Source: a virus. Taken from it: a stretch of DNA of 47,487 nucleotides. The notes below the pieces were generated by a model. The model was not told the origin of the DNA. It was given only the letters and a program-made list of their open reading frames with translations, and searched no databases. Shown here piece by piece: positions 9,001 through 15,863 of the stretch (the first letter of the stretch is position 1; each line of letters starts with the position of its first letter). The translations under genes were made by a program, and so were the position numbers. The DNA lies in the IMG/VR virus record IMGVR_UViG_3300028592_000023, positions 1-47,487 of that record. One strand, given 5' to 3'.

Positions 9001-11304
9001 GAGCGGCTGCAGCGCGCGACGAACCGCGTGGCCGCGGCGCTCAACGACCCGACGTGGGGCACGCGCAGCAAGGTGCTCGCCTCGACGTTCATGGAGGCGG
9101 CCTGGGACTCGATCAACAAGCTGCCGCTCGAGCGCACCGTCACGGTGGAGCAGTTCCTCAACACGCTGCGCCAGCCCGACGGCGTCGACGCGCTGAACCA
9201 GATCAGCCGTGACGCCGTGGCCCACGGGTACAGCCGCATCGAGTACCGCCGGAACCTGCAGGACAACCTCGCCGAGCTGACCCGCCGGTCGCTCGTCGAC
9301 GGCTTCATCAACAACGGCGGCCGGGTGGCGAACACGCTCGGCGTGCTCTTCCTGCGGCTGCCCACGCTGTTCTTCCGGTTCCGCTCGAACACGATCATCA
9401 ACCTGCTCGGGCTGCAGGCGCCGCACGCGGTGGCGACGGCGCTGTTCTCCAGCCGGCGCAAGCCCGGCGGCCTGTTCTCCGCCGTGCGCGGCGACACCGC
9501 TGACCAGGAGACGATGGACACGGCGCGGATCGAGGACTCCTACGACCTGACGCGCTCGGTCATCCGCTCGGGCGTCAGCCACACGCAGCTCATGATGCTG
9601 GCGATGGTGATGAGCTCGCTCGGTCTGGGCGGCGAGGACGACGAGGAGAAGCTGCTCAACAAGCTGCGCCGCTACCAGAAGCCGATCGTCGCGCAGGACC
9701 CGCTTGACCTGCAGAACGACTTCCGCAACGCGGAGGCGTGGTTCTCCGACCTGCTGCCCGCGGGCATGGGCGTGCCGAGCTGGATCTTGCGGCCGTTCGT
9801 CTCGCCTGCGATGGGCGTCGCGCGCTTCGCCGAGACCGGTGACTTCCGGCAGGTGCTGTGGGGCTTCATGGACGCGCTCGGCAACATGCCGCTGCTGAAC
9901 GTCGACAACGTGATGAACAGCTGGATGATCGCCAACGAGTTCGCGGCGGCCGCCCAGGCGCAGACCCAGGACGAGAGCGACGCCTCGACGGCCGAGGCCG
10001 GGCGGCTGCTGTTCACGGCGGTCGGCACGCTGGAGAACCTGCTGCTGGAGTCCGCGTTCCTGAGCATGATCTACCAGGGCGCCGACGAGTGGGACCGTGA
10101 CCCGTACAAGGTCCCGCTCATCGACGAGAACGGCGGGCTCGTCGTCAACAAGCTCGGGCTGCCGCGCGCGACGACGGGGCTGACCGAGTACGTCGACCCG
10201 ACCACGGGCGAGGTGAAGAACGCCTACCTCTCGCGCAACGACACCGACGCGCGACTGCGCGCGCTGGCCGAGAACCGGCCGGTGTTCGCCACGCTGGCGT
10301 CGATCATCATGCAGGACGCGACGTTCCTGCGGTACAACATGGTGCCCAAGACCCGCGAGGTCGACTCGACTGCGATCAGCCAGGAGGAGGCGACGCAGAT
10401 CATCGTCTCCATCCTCAACCACGAGACCGGGGCCGAGGAGCTCACGCTCGACGGCGCGGCTGGAGTGATCCGCGGCATCCACCTCGGGACCGTGGCGCTC
10501 GACGACCCGGCGCTCAACGGGATCTTCATCCCCAAGGAGATGCGGTTCAAGATCCAGAAGCAGGTGCTCGGCGACCTCACGTCGAAGTACCTCGACCTCG
10601 GGTTCAGCAAGAGCGAGGCGCTGAGCAAGGCGAAGGCCGAGTACTACGGCCAGGAGTTCGGGGCGCCGGAGGCCACCGGCTTCGCCGACATCCTGTGGTC
10701 GGACGCGATCCCGCAGTTCCAGACGCAGCAGTACGCCCAGCTGAACACGACGTACGTCATGGGCCCGAACGGCCGGCCGATCGCCACCGGCCTGCAGCGG
10801 TCGGTGTTCGACGCCGTCGGCCTCAACCCGGGCGGCGCGCTGTTCTTCCAGCCCTACTTCACCGGGGAGAGCGGTGACCTGCCCACGGACCAGCTGCTCA
10901 ACTCGACCGACCCGGGCCGCGCGATCAACCTCGGGCAGCGCGGGCTGGTGAAGATCGACGAGTCCGTCATCACCCCGACGGCGGAGGAGATCGGCGAGTC
11001 GATCACCGAGGCGCTCGACGAGATCGCCGACCAGATCGACAGCCTCAACGACGCGCTCGGCGGCTTCGGCGGCTGGGGCGGCTGGGGCGGCGGCCGCCGC
11101 GGCTTCGGCGGTGGCGGTGGCGGCGGTGGGTACCGCGCCGACTACGGCGGCCAGGTCGTGCGGCTCAACACGCCGCGCGGGTTCGACGTCCCGTACGCCT
11201 TCGACCCGCGCAACGTGACCACCTCCAACCCCATCATCCGCCGCGCTACCGTACGTCGTGAGCGGTTCTCGTCTGAGCGAGGAAGGCTGAACCAGTGGCA
11301 GTGA
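1..11304 (+). CDS. Giant virion protein with RNA polymerase beta'-like DFDGD motif (5' end cut off)
   Basis: The reading frame is open from base 1, so the gene almost certainly starts outside the window; the first in-window start is GTG at 37 (residue numbers count from there, 3,755 residues). Residues 111-115 read DFDGD, preceded by a hydrophobic/basic stretch (RFPL at 69-72, LVPDEIQPAIGG at 99-110). This resembles the double-psi beta-barrel of multisubunit RNA polymerase beta' and of single-chain QDE-1/crAss-like phage polymerases, where the three aspartates bind catalytic magnesium. The remainder is mostly helical, matching no family I recognise. Residues about 3093-3135 and 3182-3200 are hydrophobic, and about 3672-3705 are almost all Gly/Trp/Arg. 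Placement just before portal and capsid genes suggests a packaged, injected protein. RNA polymerase activity is inferred from one motif. The stop overlaps the portal start by 10 bases. Confidence 0.72.
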   Translation, partial: ACISARRAQAGRVAEADAALLERMRQIAAQVEQAAASGDEAAAAGAVEALNADLRAWWHADESSDQLGYGKRRAASVWGARFPLNSAGSFQLLRLQVSPELTLAGDNASVLVPDEIQPAIGGDFDGDRFINMLRELLPDTAYQMLRQGTGLLTSTGVMYSTQPYMEAYASLLFAARQLPGTQRAQLADQTLTRVYRKVSALLRASSLAPRDRRTLVGQLVTRLRNGDARALEKMLNRLAAEHAPAMRALADQLDDSPWLTLARVVEDDLRRFQTEWALHTDELNTTGRVELPTVNRSMPARHASTTRATSDLLQAATITGRAEFFRLTQVLKYNARREATDTTPEETADALADLYRTFTARNDGLVRPGENALFDGTLAQSRTIGWLRDIASEARQYLGTATTGEAMVLLAGADVDDVDVRVRAPRSAGTVKLVQALLSNVVDHLRSEYAEVLGRDAALVSRINSLDSLTRPNFEDGDHTHAQGGDAFVEVLGAFPIYELLGEQGAAINTWTVRGLRNWLIGLRADVREEWIDALQAHPSYANDAEGNTSAYRVLIDNVTESARMQLSENRQTGVPTGALTRASTTASRNFADLHDRLRNIGNMRGYDMSTPAAVRAFLATDVRLAEAVMNLITVRGVVAGTVLRDTNGELEQVEFLQWVYDVFAEPKTKRAEMVLLRQTLLFAKLGAQVVDENGAPVEEFDASRVNDRILRLWLDLDYRAADATSKYRLRDTDTRDEFLRLLGQSQSVDKFIGALNLDHRFRDEYTPPFIAWARDRSVVEASRFGSGISDVQEGTEMRDALRDAALTAASVMNDEEAVQSYLDANQKLLADLRSARDGGVRGHNTELWERYVAWFNLSKDLPLLTSVSVWLQQAKWINTIVGNMGVKGVSPDNVAPLGKAQAAQLSSFDSAPGRLLRSMTAGDLGGLLSNPSQLAASDRQFVLNDGTVVDWTAVTPEQSLDLLSDPNTAGFAARMLGMTALDFNEELGQNLLVSIVGQGVAGFTADPAASLFGTDTESKFRRLMVLEGMATPAGTTPIIPMILAEQMNIREAALDHPLASDGVEREQMAVQILIDLADALDAVTRTAGVFSRTPGELPKLTLTTDEVTGERIPRLNQILLNAARAGRVSKGVDNLVASLLPLDPTLRDLTHEAVRAWHAKFLRDAVASGDPMRLKAAQKIARDLASVDEMTTPLDQLLDTYGDFTDPNTQALLVTAVRGSGDMVLAASWARDELLAVADTARPQVPVTLSDGTEIGLPNLNKSQWETVARAVIAYSMHVAYGVAVQVDQQISVFPSLSNRDALLADRAAWDPTFVEPAIDLFAPGLLRNPAAAPHPLLEAQMRLVRAMGPTLPAIEDPTVAERAVLKLFMPKDEHGGVTGQWHALLPGLIQAAKGAVAAAAAESGIQMAGLTPEQLRFFAATTRQDWTRRPPDAELSTTALPVSQLVTAVGKRKTLTSQIDVTVAGFDGVQQRALAQLEGRVARRVEIVLPDGTRTNLMADPRYSTGLLLPSMTGVPAGEAGVLNLDTLRQAVSTWLLDAKVPRATWSTVQLELGFFHPDTKAVSVIRDAAAQYEHSPWFDGVGGKTDAAFAQQSLIASMMFSLDGLVPAAYERALASIKKLSNALQQVTAMPESERRARAERGLTDMAGMLDSLTTFAMQQPIDGKPLPLTDYNALRKVFSLLYVVRFVDETGSPRVLSSEEVIARQAAGQTFELGQHAEVIGLPLQHVLALMGEFDNPRMTVTPSGDQTFSPDVSRAAQYQRFPAGAWTEQMFGGFLAVERDAEGRAVGWASADLLTLPELQNQGLPRVRVRSRNGQIPRSPRDYFGPFRKHEQAVLAQRVARGGQYWAQQRNDAEERVRVVEANVATQVLQAIELAANGRYVDAARLASVKGPKAKRTNDYSTGWWYVHQGARQGDTFQGIITTSADIEANTAMGDTVYIAASTFLPVHGRIDPNEAFGAARAVLIELAKTGATINLPTDPAAPDLRRQMVTWLREHNYAEEEAGGGSFVPQPVAARSQVQAASESTLNGATHRTSSNRVLADLSPHNPANENSASPVNGGTDMLQQYHLRETVQTGRFPDYGPVLSAEGEQRTRFIQTLLDLVTRPDAREYLLVQSQVEPTDTAAVAELSRALDALRDRLRQAQGDPRRRLMPDEGDDFGTGDLVPLGKYDARGELVGIHLYRHGHEPVAEASIVGGALPEGNAALGVPVRLTIDKAKVDAGHTTHRGTIVEASWLGLEGMVLDMTTDLSLYGAKVFELGTGMKWTLTPLARDVIVPTHAILAGRPVLLAADQASPFAKNATAEWLSSVPKIVEAVGFDVMPYLVKLLRDVDYDARNPQTYEEAENQVRDMLVKFAARYSGSIPAAALVKRSTPEFRDLLLAQLRAGLEEVAGREIPALDAPAQQEMAVGLTYLEAVLSSIVAGGQLSEILSAPGYVGAPSGSPSHTMHPVFTTLIQALPQNHPARLAFVQQINSRLPFEAGVGYELQPNLTWIRHVTDSRGRHHGIPTMLAFPEIRVTDTNSELTEQAQGRKQRGSFSSTTASMMYATWGAVPALTRQLRAGAEVLAPNRYLHTGETGARRAFFNFDVASSPFAPRMEDDLRMTREEWSHITNRALPRRRALSEGLVTDGWFKDMDRGRRREEEQRYRTAFNDTLAALRLTQNDAALLVEMMRGVLARPGSGEQGVEYMTLREAHAALTLIQRNARNGDLPTYGGAVNLPSRAALARLHENGYVLRRGDGTRRPVENWDDWVDVMLSTVFGDNTALRGYPAVSNIVDGLLYEYRKDVRGLPATVQNRLAGILGMLRTNSGLLITSPALRDGFDSPSVQNGRLVGDVREFESSSAEFEQLPQDARTIVEQRMTAWESKQGISRRRQSPRAEAIAGAHLRNDAVHTNVLLRFVTLTTALKGLLNPGLWAGAFIELANKGGQERVVSWLAGETRGAAALGGQGFTPEQRAQWREVMAQLADSPAFYQRVYEHTNYRIDSAEAITSMEERLQRATNRVAAALNDPTWGTRSKVLASTFMEAAWDSINKLPLERTVTVEQFLNTLRQPDGVDALNQISRDAVAHGYSRIEYRRNLQDNLAELTRRSLVDGFINNGGRVANTLGVLFLRLPTLFFRFRSNTIINLLGLQAPHAVATALFSSRRKPGGLFSAVRGDTADQETMDTARIEDSYDLTRSVIRSGVSHTQLMMLAMVMSSLGLGGEDDEEKLLNKLRRYQKPIVAQDPLDLQNDFRNAEAWFSDLLPAGMGVPSWILRPFVSPAMGVARFAETGDFRQVLWGFMDALGNMPLLNVDNVMNSWMIANEFAAAAQAQTQDESDASTAEAGRLLFTAVGTLENLLLESAFLSMIYQGADEWDRDPYKVPLIDENGGLVVNKLGLPRATTGLTEYVDPTTGEVKNAYLSRNDTDARLRALAENRPVFATLASIIMQDATFLRYNMVPKTREVDSTAISQEEATQIIVSILNHETGAEELTLDGAAGVIRGIHLGTVALDDPALNGIFIPKEMRFKIQKQVLGDLTSKYLDLGFSKSEALSKAKAEYYGQEFGAPEATGFADILWSDAIPQFQTQQYAQLNTTYVMGPNGRPIATGLQRSVFDAVGLNPGGALFFQPYFTGESGDLPTDQLLNSTDPGRAINLGQRGLVKIDESVITPTAEEIGESITEALDEIADQIDSLNDALGGFGGWGGWGGGRRGFGGGGGGGGYRADYGGQVVRLNTPRGFDVPYAFDPRNVTTSNPIIRRATVRRERFSSERGRLNQWQ

Positions 11305-13217
11305 AGAAGGCGTACGAGACCGTCACGGAGTTCGAGGACTGGTACGAGCGGACCAGCCTCGACCACCGCGACGGCTCGCTCATCGTCCACAACGTCAGCC
11401 CGTGTGCCTCGCACTACTGGTCGGAGTTCGAGAACTTCAAGCGGGAGCACCAGACCCGCATCAAGAACTTCCACAAGTACGCGATGATGGCCGACGCCGA
11501 GGTCGTCTCGCGCAAGCCGGACCTGCCCAACGTCAGCTCCGGCGAGGTCGCGGGCATGACCCGGCGCACCGCGCGCAGCGTCGTGCAGAACACGCCGAAC
11601 GTCGAGGTCATCTGCGAGTTCGACGACGACTCGCCGAAGGGCATCCTCGCGCGCTACGTGCTCAAGACGAAGATCATCGGCGACGAGCTCAACAGCAACG
11701 AGATGCAGCAGAACCTGTTCGCCTCGACGATCAGCTCGTTCACGCTCGGCTTCGACGCCGTCGTGCCGGTGCTGACGCAGAAGGCCGACGGCTCGTGGTG
11801 CATGGACTACGACGCCATCGGCTACGCCGACGTCTTTCCCGAGCCGGGCGTCAAGGACGCGCAGAAGTCGCCGACGTTCTACGTCCGGCGGTACCTGACG
11901 AAGAACGAGGTGCACGGCCTCATCCGGAACAACGTCGTGGGCTGGCACATCCCGGCGCTCAAGACGCTGCTCAAGAGCAACCCGCCCGCGCGGCAGGCCG
12001 AGTCGGTCAGCAGCGAGGAGAAGAAGTCCGGCCAGATCCCCACCGGCTACGAGATCATCACCTGGTACTCGAACACCGGCGCGCCGTTCCTGACGTTCGA
12101 CGCGCTCGGCAAGATGCTGCTGCGCATCGAGGAGAACCGCGACCCGCTCAAGCGGCACCCGGTGCAGGTGCTCGTGCTCGAGCGAGACCCGCAGCAGCCG
12201 CTGGGCAAGAGCCAGATCGCGCTGGTGTACGGGCGTCAGGAGTTCCAGGACCTGATGCTCAACGGCGCGATGAAGCAGTGGTACCGCAACATCAACCCCT
12301 CGCTCATCGGCTACGGCACCGGGCTGAACGGCACGCTGAACCTCTCGCCGGGGAAGTTCACCAACGTGCCCAACCCCAACGCCAAGATCGAGGCGTTCGA
12401 GGTGAGCACGCAGACGCTGCTCATGTACGGCCAGATCGCCCAGCAGAACCAGGGCTCGATGATCTCGCTCGTCGGCGCGGCCGACCAGCAGATGGCCGCG
12501 GCCGCCGGCAACGGCATGAGCCAGACGCCCCAGGGTGTCGAGGCTCAGGAGAAGATGGTCGACATCACGACCAACAACTACCAGAAGGCGGTCGAGTACT
12601 TCTTCTCCAAGTACTGCTCGTACGCGCTGACGGTCTACTTCGCCGAGATGAAGGGCACCAAGAAGCTCGTGCCGTCGGCGGAGACCCGGGCGGCCCTCAT
12701 CAACGCGGGCATGCCGGAGACCGAGTTCGACGAGGACGGCTCGCTCAAGGTCGACATGGCCGAGATGGCGACCACCTACCACGTGCGCTGCATCCCCGGC
12801 TCGCTCGTCGAGCTGGAGGACGAGAAGCAGCTGCGCATCCTGCAGGAGATGCTCGTGCCGATCGCACAGGCCATGCCTGCGTTCGCCAACACCCAGAACC
12901 CCCAGATGCTGGAGGCCGCGGCCGCCGCGATCCAGTACATCCTGCGCAAGCAGATCGAGCTCTCCGGCTCCTCCAGCTCCGGAGAGCTCGCAGCACTGTT
13001 CGGCGGGACGACCAAGCCGGAGCTCGCGCAGCAGGGCGAGCGGGTGGAGGCGCTGGAGAAGCAGATCAGTGGCTTTGCCACCGAACTGTCTACGAACAAC
13101 GAGAACACCAACACCCTCGTGCTCCAGCTCTCGGAGCAGATGAAGCAGCTGACCGAGGTCAACCAGCTGCTCATGCAGAAGCTGGGTGTCACTACGACGC
13201 CATCTGTCGCTGCTTAG
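11295..13217 (+). CDS. Portal protein
   Basis: This 640-residue protein fits a podovirus-type portal, the dodecameric ring at one capsid vertex through which DNA enters and leaves. Length, position directly before the capsid gene, and a mixed alpha/beta body followed by a helical, Gln/Glu-rich C-terminus (about residues 575-630, likely coiled coil) support this. The GTG start at 11295 lies inside the end of the giant gene, so the two are probably translationally coupled. No catalytic motif is expected for this family; the call rests on architecture and gene order rather than a signature motif. Confidence 0.75.
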   Translation: MAVKKAYETVTEFEDWYERTSLDHRDGSLIVHNVSPCASHYWSEFENFKREHQTRIKNFHKYAMMADAEVVSRKPDLPNVSSGEVAGMTRRTARSVVQNTPNVEVICEFDDDSPKGILARYVLKTKIIGDELNSNEMQQNLFASTISSFTLGFDAVVPVLTQKADGSWCMDYDAIGYADVFPEPGVKDAQKSPTFYVRRYLTKNEVHGLIRNNVVGWHIPALKTLLKSNPPARQAESVSSEEKKSGQIPTGYEIITWYSNTGAPFLTFDALGKMLLRIEENRDPLKRHPVQVLVLERDPQQPLGKSQIALVYGRQEFQDLMLNGAMKQWYRNINPSLIGYGTGLNGTLNLSPGKFTNVPNPNAKIEAFEVSTQTLLMYGQIAQQNQGSMISLVGAADQQMAAAAGNGMSQTPQGVEAQEKMVDITTNNYQKAVEYFFSKYCSYALTVYFAEMKGTKKLVPSAETRAALINAGMPETEFDEDGSLKVDMAEMATTYHVRCIPGSLVELEDEKQLRILQEMLVPIAQAMPAFANTQNPQMLEAAAAAIQYILRKQIELSGSSSSGELAALFGGTTKPELAQQGERVEALEKQISGFATELSTNNENTNTLVLQLSEQMKQLTEVNQLLMQKLGVTTTPSVAA

Positions 13218-13279
13218 TACGAACAGTTCCTCGCGTAGTACAGGAGGAGACCTTCCTTCTGCCACGATGTGCTCGCCAG

Positions 13280-13296
13280 CGCCAGACCGCCTGGCG
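13280..13296 (+). promoter_or_regulatory. Small hairpin in the capsid-gene leader
   Basis: CGCCAG (13280-13285) and CTGGCG (13291-13296) form a 6-bp stem with a 5-nt loop. It sits in the 106-base gap between the portal stop and the capsid start, about 28 bases before the capsid start and upstream of its GAGAGGAG ribosome binding site. It may protect or process the capsid mRNA; no U-tract follows, so it is probably not a terminator. Confidence 0.35.
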
Positions 13297-13323
13297 GACC
13301 GCTCAGCAAGAGAGGAGACCTCG

Positions 13324-15006
13324 ATGGTCACCCCCGTCCACCGGGACAGCCTGACCGAGTACCAGATCGCGCTGGCGACGATCCTGCGGATCAGCTCGCC
13401 GATCTCCGGCATGTTCACCGGCTCGGAGATCAAGCCCGATCCGACGAAGCGCTCGATCATGGTCCCGGACATCCGGGTCGACGACTACATCGTCGACGCC
13501 GAGATCTCGCGCATCGGCGCGGACCACTACTCCGGCTCGGAGTTCACGGGCGAGTGGAAGAACGGCATCCCTCCGATCGAGTGGCGCCGCTACTCGATGA
13601 GCCGTCACCGCTCCTTCGGCTTCACCGTCTTCGACGAGCAGCTCCGCTACTCGCCGATCAAGAACCTCCCGCAGGAGTACACCGCGCGCAAGATGCAGAC
13701 CACGGTCCTGCGCGACCACGACAAGTACTGCCTGTTCGCCGCGCTCTCGGGCCACATGACCGGCAAGCTCGTGCCTCGCACGGCCGCCGACACGGTCGGC
13801 CCGTTCAACGCGAACGCCGCGAAGATCAGCCACACCGGCGACGCCCGCGACTACAAGTGGATCGCGGAGCCCGGCGAGGACTCGGACAACGAGATCCAGC
13901 CGTCGTTCGCCACGATCAAGGGCATGTACCTCGACACGACGAACCCGCTCGCCACGCTCGACGCGCTGACGCTGCTCTTCTCCGACAACTGGTTCGACTC
14001 GAACTTCGGCAACGGCGAGCGCTTCCTGCTCGTCACGTCGGCGCTCGAGCTCGCGTTCATCAACTACCTGATCGACGCGGGTGCCGGTACGGAGTCGGCG
14101 TTCAAGCTCCTCAAGGACGGCGACATCTCCGGGGCCAACGCCGCGGGCTACCTCGGCACGCTCAAGGGCTCGTGGAAGCTGCAGAAGATCCACCCCGAGT
14201 TCCTGCCCCGGCTCTTCACGGACGCCAACCTCGTCGTCGACCCGGTCGCCACCACGGCCACCGGCTCGCGCTTCCTGCGCCAGGTCGTCGGCCTCGCCGC
14301 GTACAAGAACGCGGTCCAGGTCTACGACTACTTCGCCGAGCGCCGGCAGGAGGACGGCGGTGTCCGCTTCAAGGGCACCGAGTACGTCCAGGACTTCTCC
14401 TACGACGCCTGGGCCATCGACCAGCTGTCGGAGGGCATCGTCCCGCTGTTCCTCCCGGGCGCCACGATCCAGACCGGCACGGCCGGCACGATCACCGGCA
14501 CCACGGCGGGCACGGGCGGCGTCCTGCCGTACGCGCTGGCGGAGTCCTCGTTCGAGTGGGTGGCCGACAAGGTGCAGGCGGCGCGCGCGCAGCTCTCCGT
14601 CGCGCCGATCACGTACCCGATCAGCGGCGACTCGGTCCTGCTCTCGCGGCCCGAGTGGTACCACCAGCCGTACACCTCGACGACGGCGCTCGACACGGGC
14701 CTCGCCATCCAGGAGACCGGCGACGTCGCCCACCGCAACCCGGTGCTCGACGCCGACTCGTTCGGCGCCGGTACCTCGGAGGCGGAGGTCATCGAGGGCC
14801 TGGTCGAGACCACGCTCGACGCGGCCACCGCGCGGGCGAACTCGACGGCCGTCGTGCTCGGCGACAAGCGCCGGTTCGCCAACCCGTCCTCGCTGTGGGA
14901 GGTCACCACGGCCGGGACCACGGCGGCGGCGCAGCCCAGCATCACCGGGCTCGACGTCGACGAGACCGTCACCGACGGCACCGCGGTCTTCCGCCGCATC
15001 CTCTGA
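13324..15006 (+). CDS. Major capsid protein
   Basis: The 560-residue product is the best candidate for the major capsid protein, expected to form the HK97-fold shell. It follows the portal gene, has a strong ribosome binding site (GAGAGGAG ending about 5 bases before the ATG at 13324), and is followed at once by a strong terminator, as expected for the most abundant virion protein. The frame stays open back to 13186, but ATG 13324 is chosen because of that ribosome binding site and because upstream residues look non-coding (Ser/Arg-rich). Codons are almost all G/C-ending, including many GTC, ACC and TCG. No scaffold or protease domain is visible in this chain. Confidence 0.78.
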   Translation: MVTPVHRDSLTEYQIALATILRISSPISGMFTGSEIKPDPTKRSIMVPDIRVDDYIVDAEISRIGADHYSGSEFTGEWKNGIPPIEWRRYSMSRHRSFGFTVFDEQLRYSPIKNLPQEYTARKMQTTVLRDHDKYCLFAALSGHMTGKLVPRTAADTVGPFNANAAKISHTGDARDYKWIAEPGEDSDNEIQPSFATIKGMYLDTTNPLATLDALTLLFSDNWFDSNFGNGERFLLVTSALELAFINYLIDAGAGTESAFKLLKDGDISGANAAGYLGTLKGSWKLQKIHPEFLPRLFTDANLVVDPVATTATGSRFLRQVVGLAAYKNAVQVYDYFAERRQEDGGVRFKGTEYVQDFSYDAWAIDQLSEGIVPLFLPGATIQTGTAGTITGTTAGTGGVLPYALAESSFEWVADKVQAARAQLSVAPITYPISGDSVLLSRPEWYHQPYTSTTALDTGLAIQETGDVAHRNPVLDADSFGAGTSEAEVIEGLVETTLDAATARANSTAVVLGDKRRFANPSSLWEVTTAGTTAAAQPSITGLDVDETVTDGTAVFRRIL

Positions 15007-15011
15007 GGTAC

Positions 15012-15048
15012 GGAGGGGCTGGTCAGGTACTACCCGACCAGCCCCTCC
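15012..15048 (+). terminator. Strong hairpin terminator after the capsid gene
   Basis: A perfect 13-bp inverted repeat (15012-15024 with 15036-15048) with an 11-nt loop starts six bases after the capsid stop codon. No T-run follows, so it may act as a partial terminator or an mRNA-stabilising 3' end that sets capsid mRNA above the downstream tail genes. Confidence 0.75.
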
Positions 15049-15086
15049 GCCCAGTACTGTTCGAGCAACGAGAGAGGAGGTGACCC

Positions 15087-15257
15087 GTGGACCAGCTGAT
15101 CGAGCTGCTCCGTCAGATCCAGGAGATCGCCGGGGTCATCATCGAGGCCGTCGAGGCCGAGGCCGGCGGAGGCAGCGAGGCCGGTCCGAACACTCCGGAC
15201 GAGGGCGGCCAGGCGCCCGAGGCCGGTGCTGGCGCTCCCCCTCCGCCCGGGTCGTAG
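15087..15257 (+). CDS. Small acidic protein, 56 residues
   Basis: A GTG start at 15087 is preceded by an excellent ribosome binding site (AGAGAGGAGGTG). The 56-residue product has an N-terminal amphipathic helix (LIELLRQIQEIAGVIIEAVE) and an acidic Gly/Ala/Pro-rich tail ending in PPPPGS. It sits alone between two hairpins just after the capsid gene. That position and size fit a small capsid-associated or decoration factor, but nothing in the sequence proves it; I do not recognise a family. Confidence 0.7.
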   Translation: MDQLIELLRQIQEIAGVIIEAVEAEAGGGSEAGPNTPDEGGQAPEAGAGAPPPPGS

Positions 15258-15266
15258 TCGCCACGG

Positions 15267-15312
15267 AAGGGGGCGGCACGGGGGTCCTCCTTCCCCCTGT
15301 GCTGCCCCCTTT
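15267..15312 (+). terminator. Imperfect G/C hairpin, probable terminator or attenuator
   Basis: A G-rich arm (15267-15284, AAGGGGGCGGCACGGGGG) pairs with a C-rich arm (15293-15312) that ends in CCCCCTTT, leaving a short loop. It lies in the gap between the 56-residue gene and the first tail gene. Together with the hairpin at 15012 it isolates the small gene. Confidence 0.55.
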
Positions 15313-15344
15313 CTGCTGCCCCCACACGTCGAACGGAGAGAACG

Positions 15345-15863
15345 GTGACCACAGGGCCCGACCGGCTGGCGATCGTCAACGCCGACGGTTCGTTCCAGAA
15401 CCCGCTGACCGAGCTGCACATCCGCACCATCGCCGAGGAGGTCATGGCGGAGTACGAGCCGCCGGACCCGGGCGGTGGTGGTGTGCCGCTCACCTCGTAC
15501 GTCTCGCAGATCGCCACGCTGCCGGACTACCCGACGTCGTTCCCGGCCACCACGCACAGCCACAGCGCGGCGCAGATCAGCGACGCGAGCACGGCGGGCC
15601 GCGCGCTGCTGACGGCGACGACGGCCGGTGACCAGAAGGTCCTGCTGTCGCTCGGCAACGTCGCCGACGTCGTCCAGCTGCCGCGGGACTCCGGCCGCGT
15701 CACGATCCACGCCACTGCGCTGAACACGTTCCCCTCGCGCGCGAGCAAGGTCCCCGCCGGGTACACCGGCTTCGTGACGTTCCGGCACGAGCGCTTCGGC
15801 ACCTGCACCGTGGGCCCGGCTGACGGCGTGCAGGGGGACACCCTCAAGGACCTGCAGCCGTGA
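15345..15863 (+). CDS. Tail fibre-type protein (short, adaptor-like)
   Basis: The 172-residue product has the short THSHSAAQISDAS segment (about residues 66-78) followed by ALL.ATTAGDQK..LSLG, a repeat type common in phage fibre shafts and needles. A Gly-rich hinge (GGGG near residue 45) separates an N-terminal head. GTG 15345 follows GGAGAGAA. The gene overlaps the next by 4 bases, so it probably forms one fibre/spike complex with it. An adaptor role linking spike to tail is inferred from order and size. Confidence 0.6.
   Translation: MTTGPDRLAIVNADGSFQNPLTELHIRTIAEEVMAEYEPPDPGGGGVPLTSYVSQIATLPDYPTSFPATTHSHSAAQISDASTAGRALLTATTAGDQKVLLSLGNVADVVQLPRDSGRVTIHATALNTFPSRASKVPAGYTGFVTFRHERFGTCTVGPADGVQGDTLKDLQP

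Noticed and set aside
37-11304. T7/N4-type single-subunit virion RNA polymerase
   Set aside because: The visible signature is DFDGD of the double-psi barrel class; no T7-like motif A/B/C set was noticed in the chain.
13186-13323. Upstream extension of the capsid frame
   Set aside because: Ser/Arg-rich residues, overlap with the portal end and no ribosome binding site; ATG 13324 has GAGAGGAG.
11142-13472. A leftward open frame of 776 codons opposite the portal gene
   Set aside because: Same antisense artefact: no ribosome binding site, no recognisable motif, and it spans the junction of two real genes.
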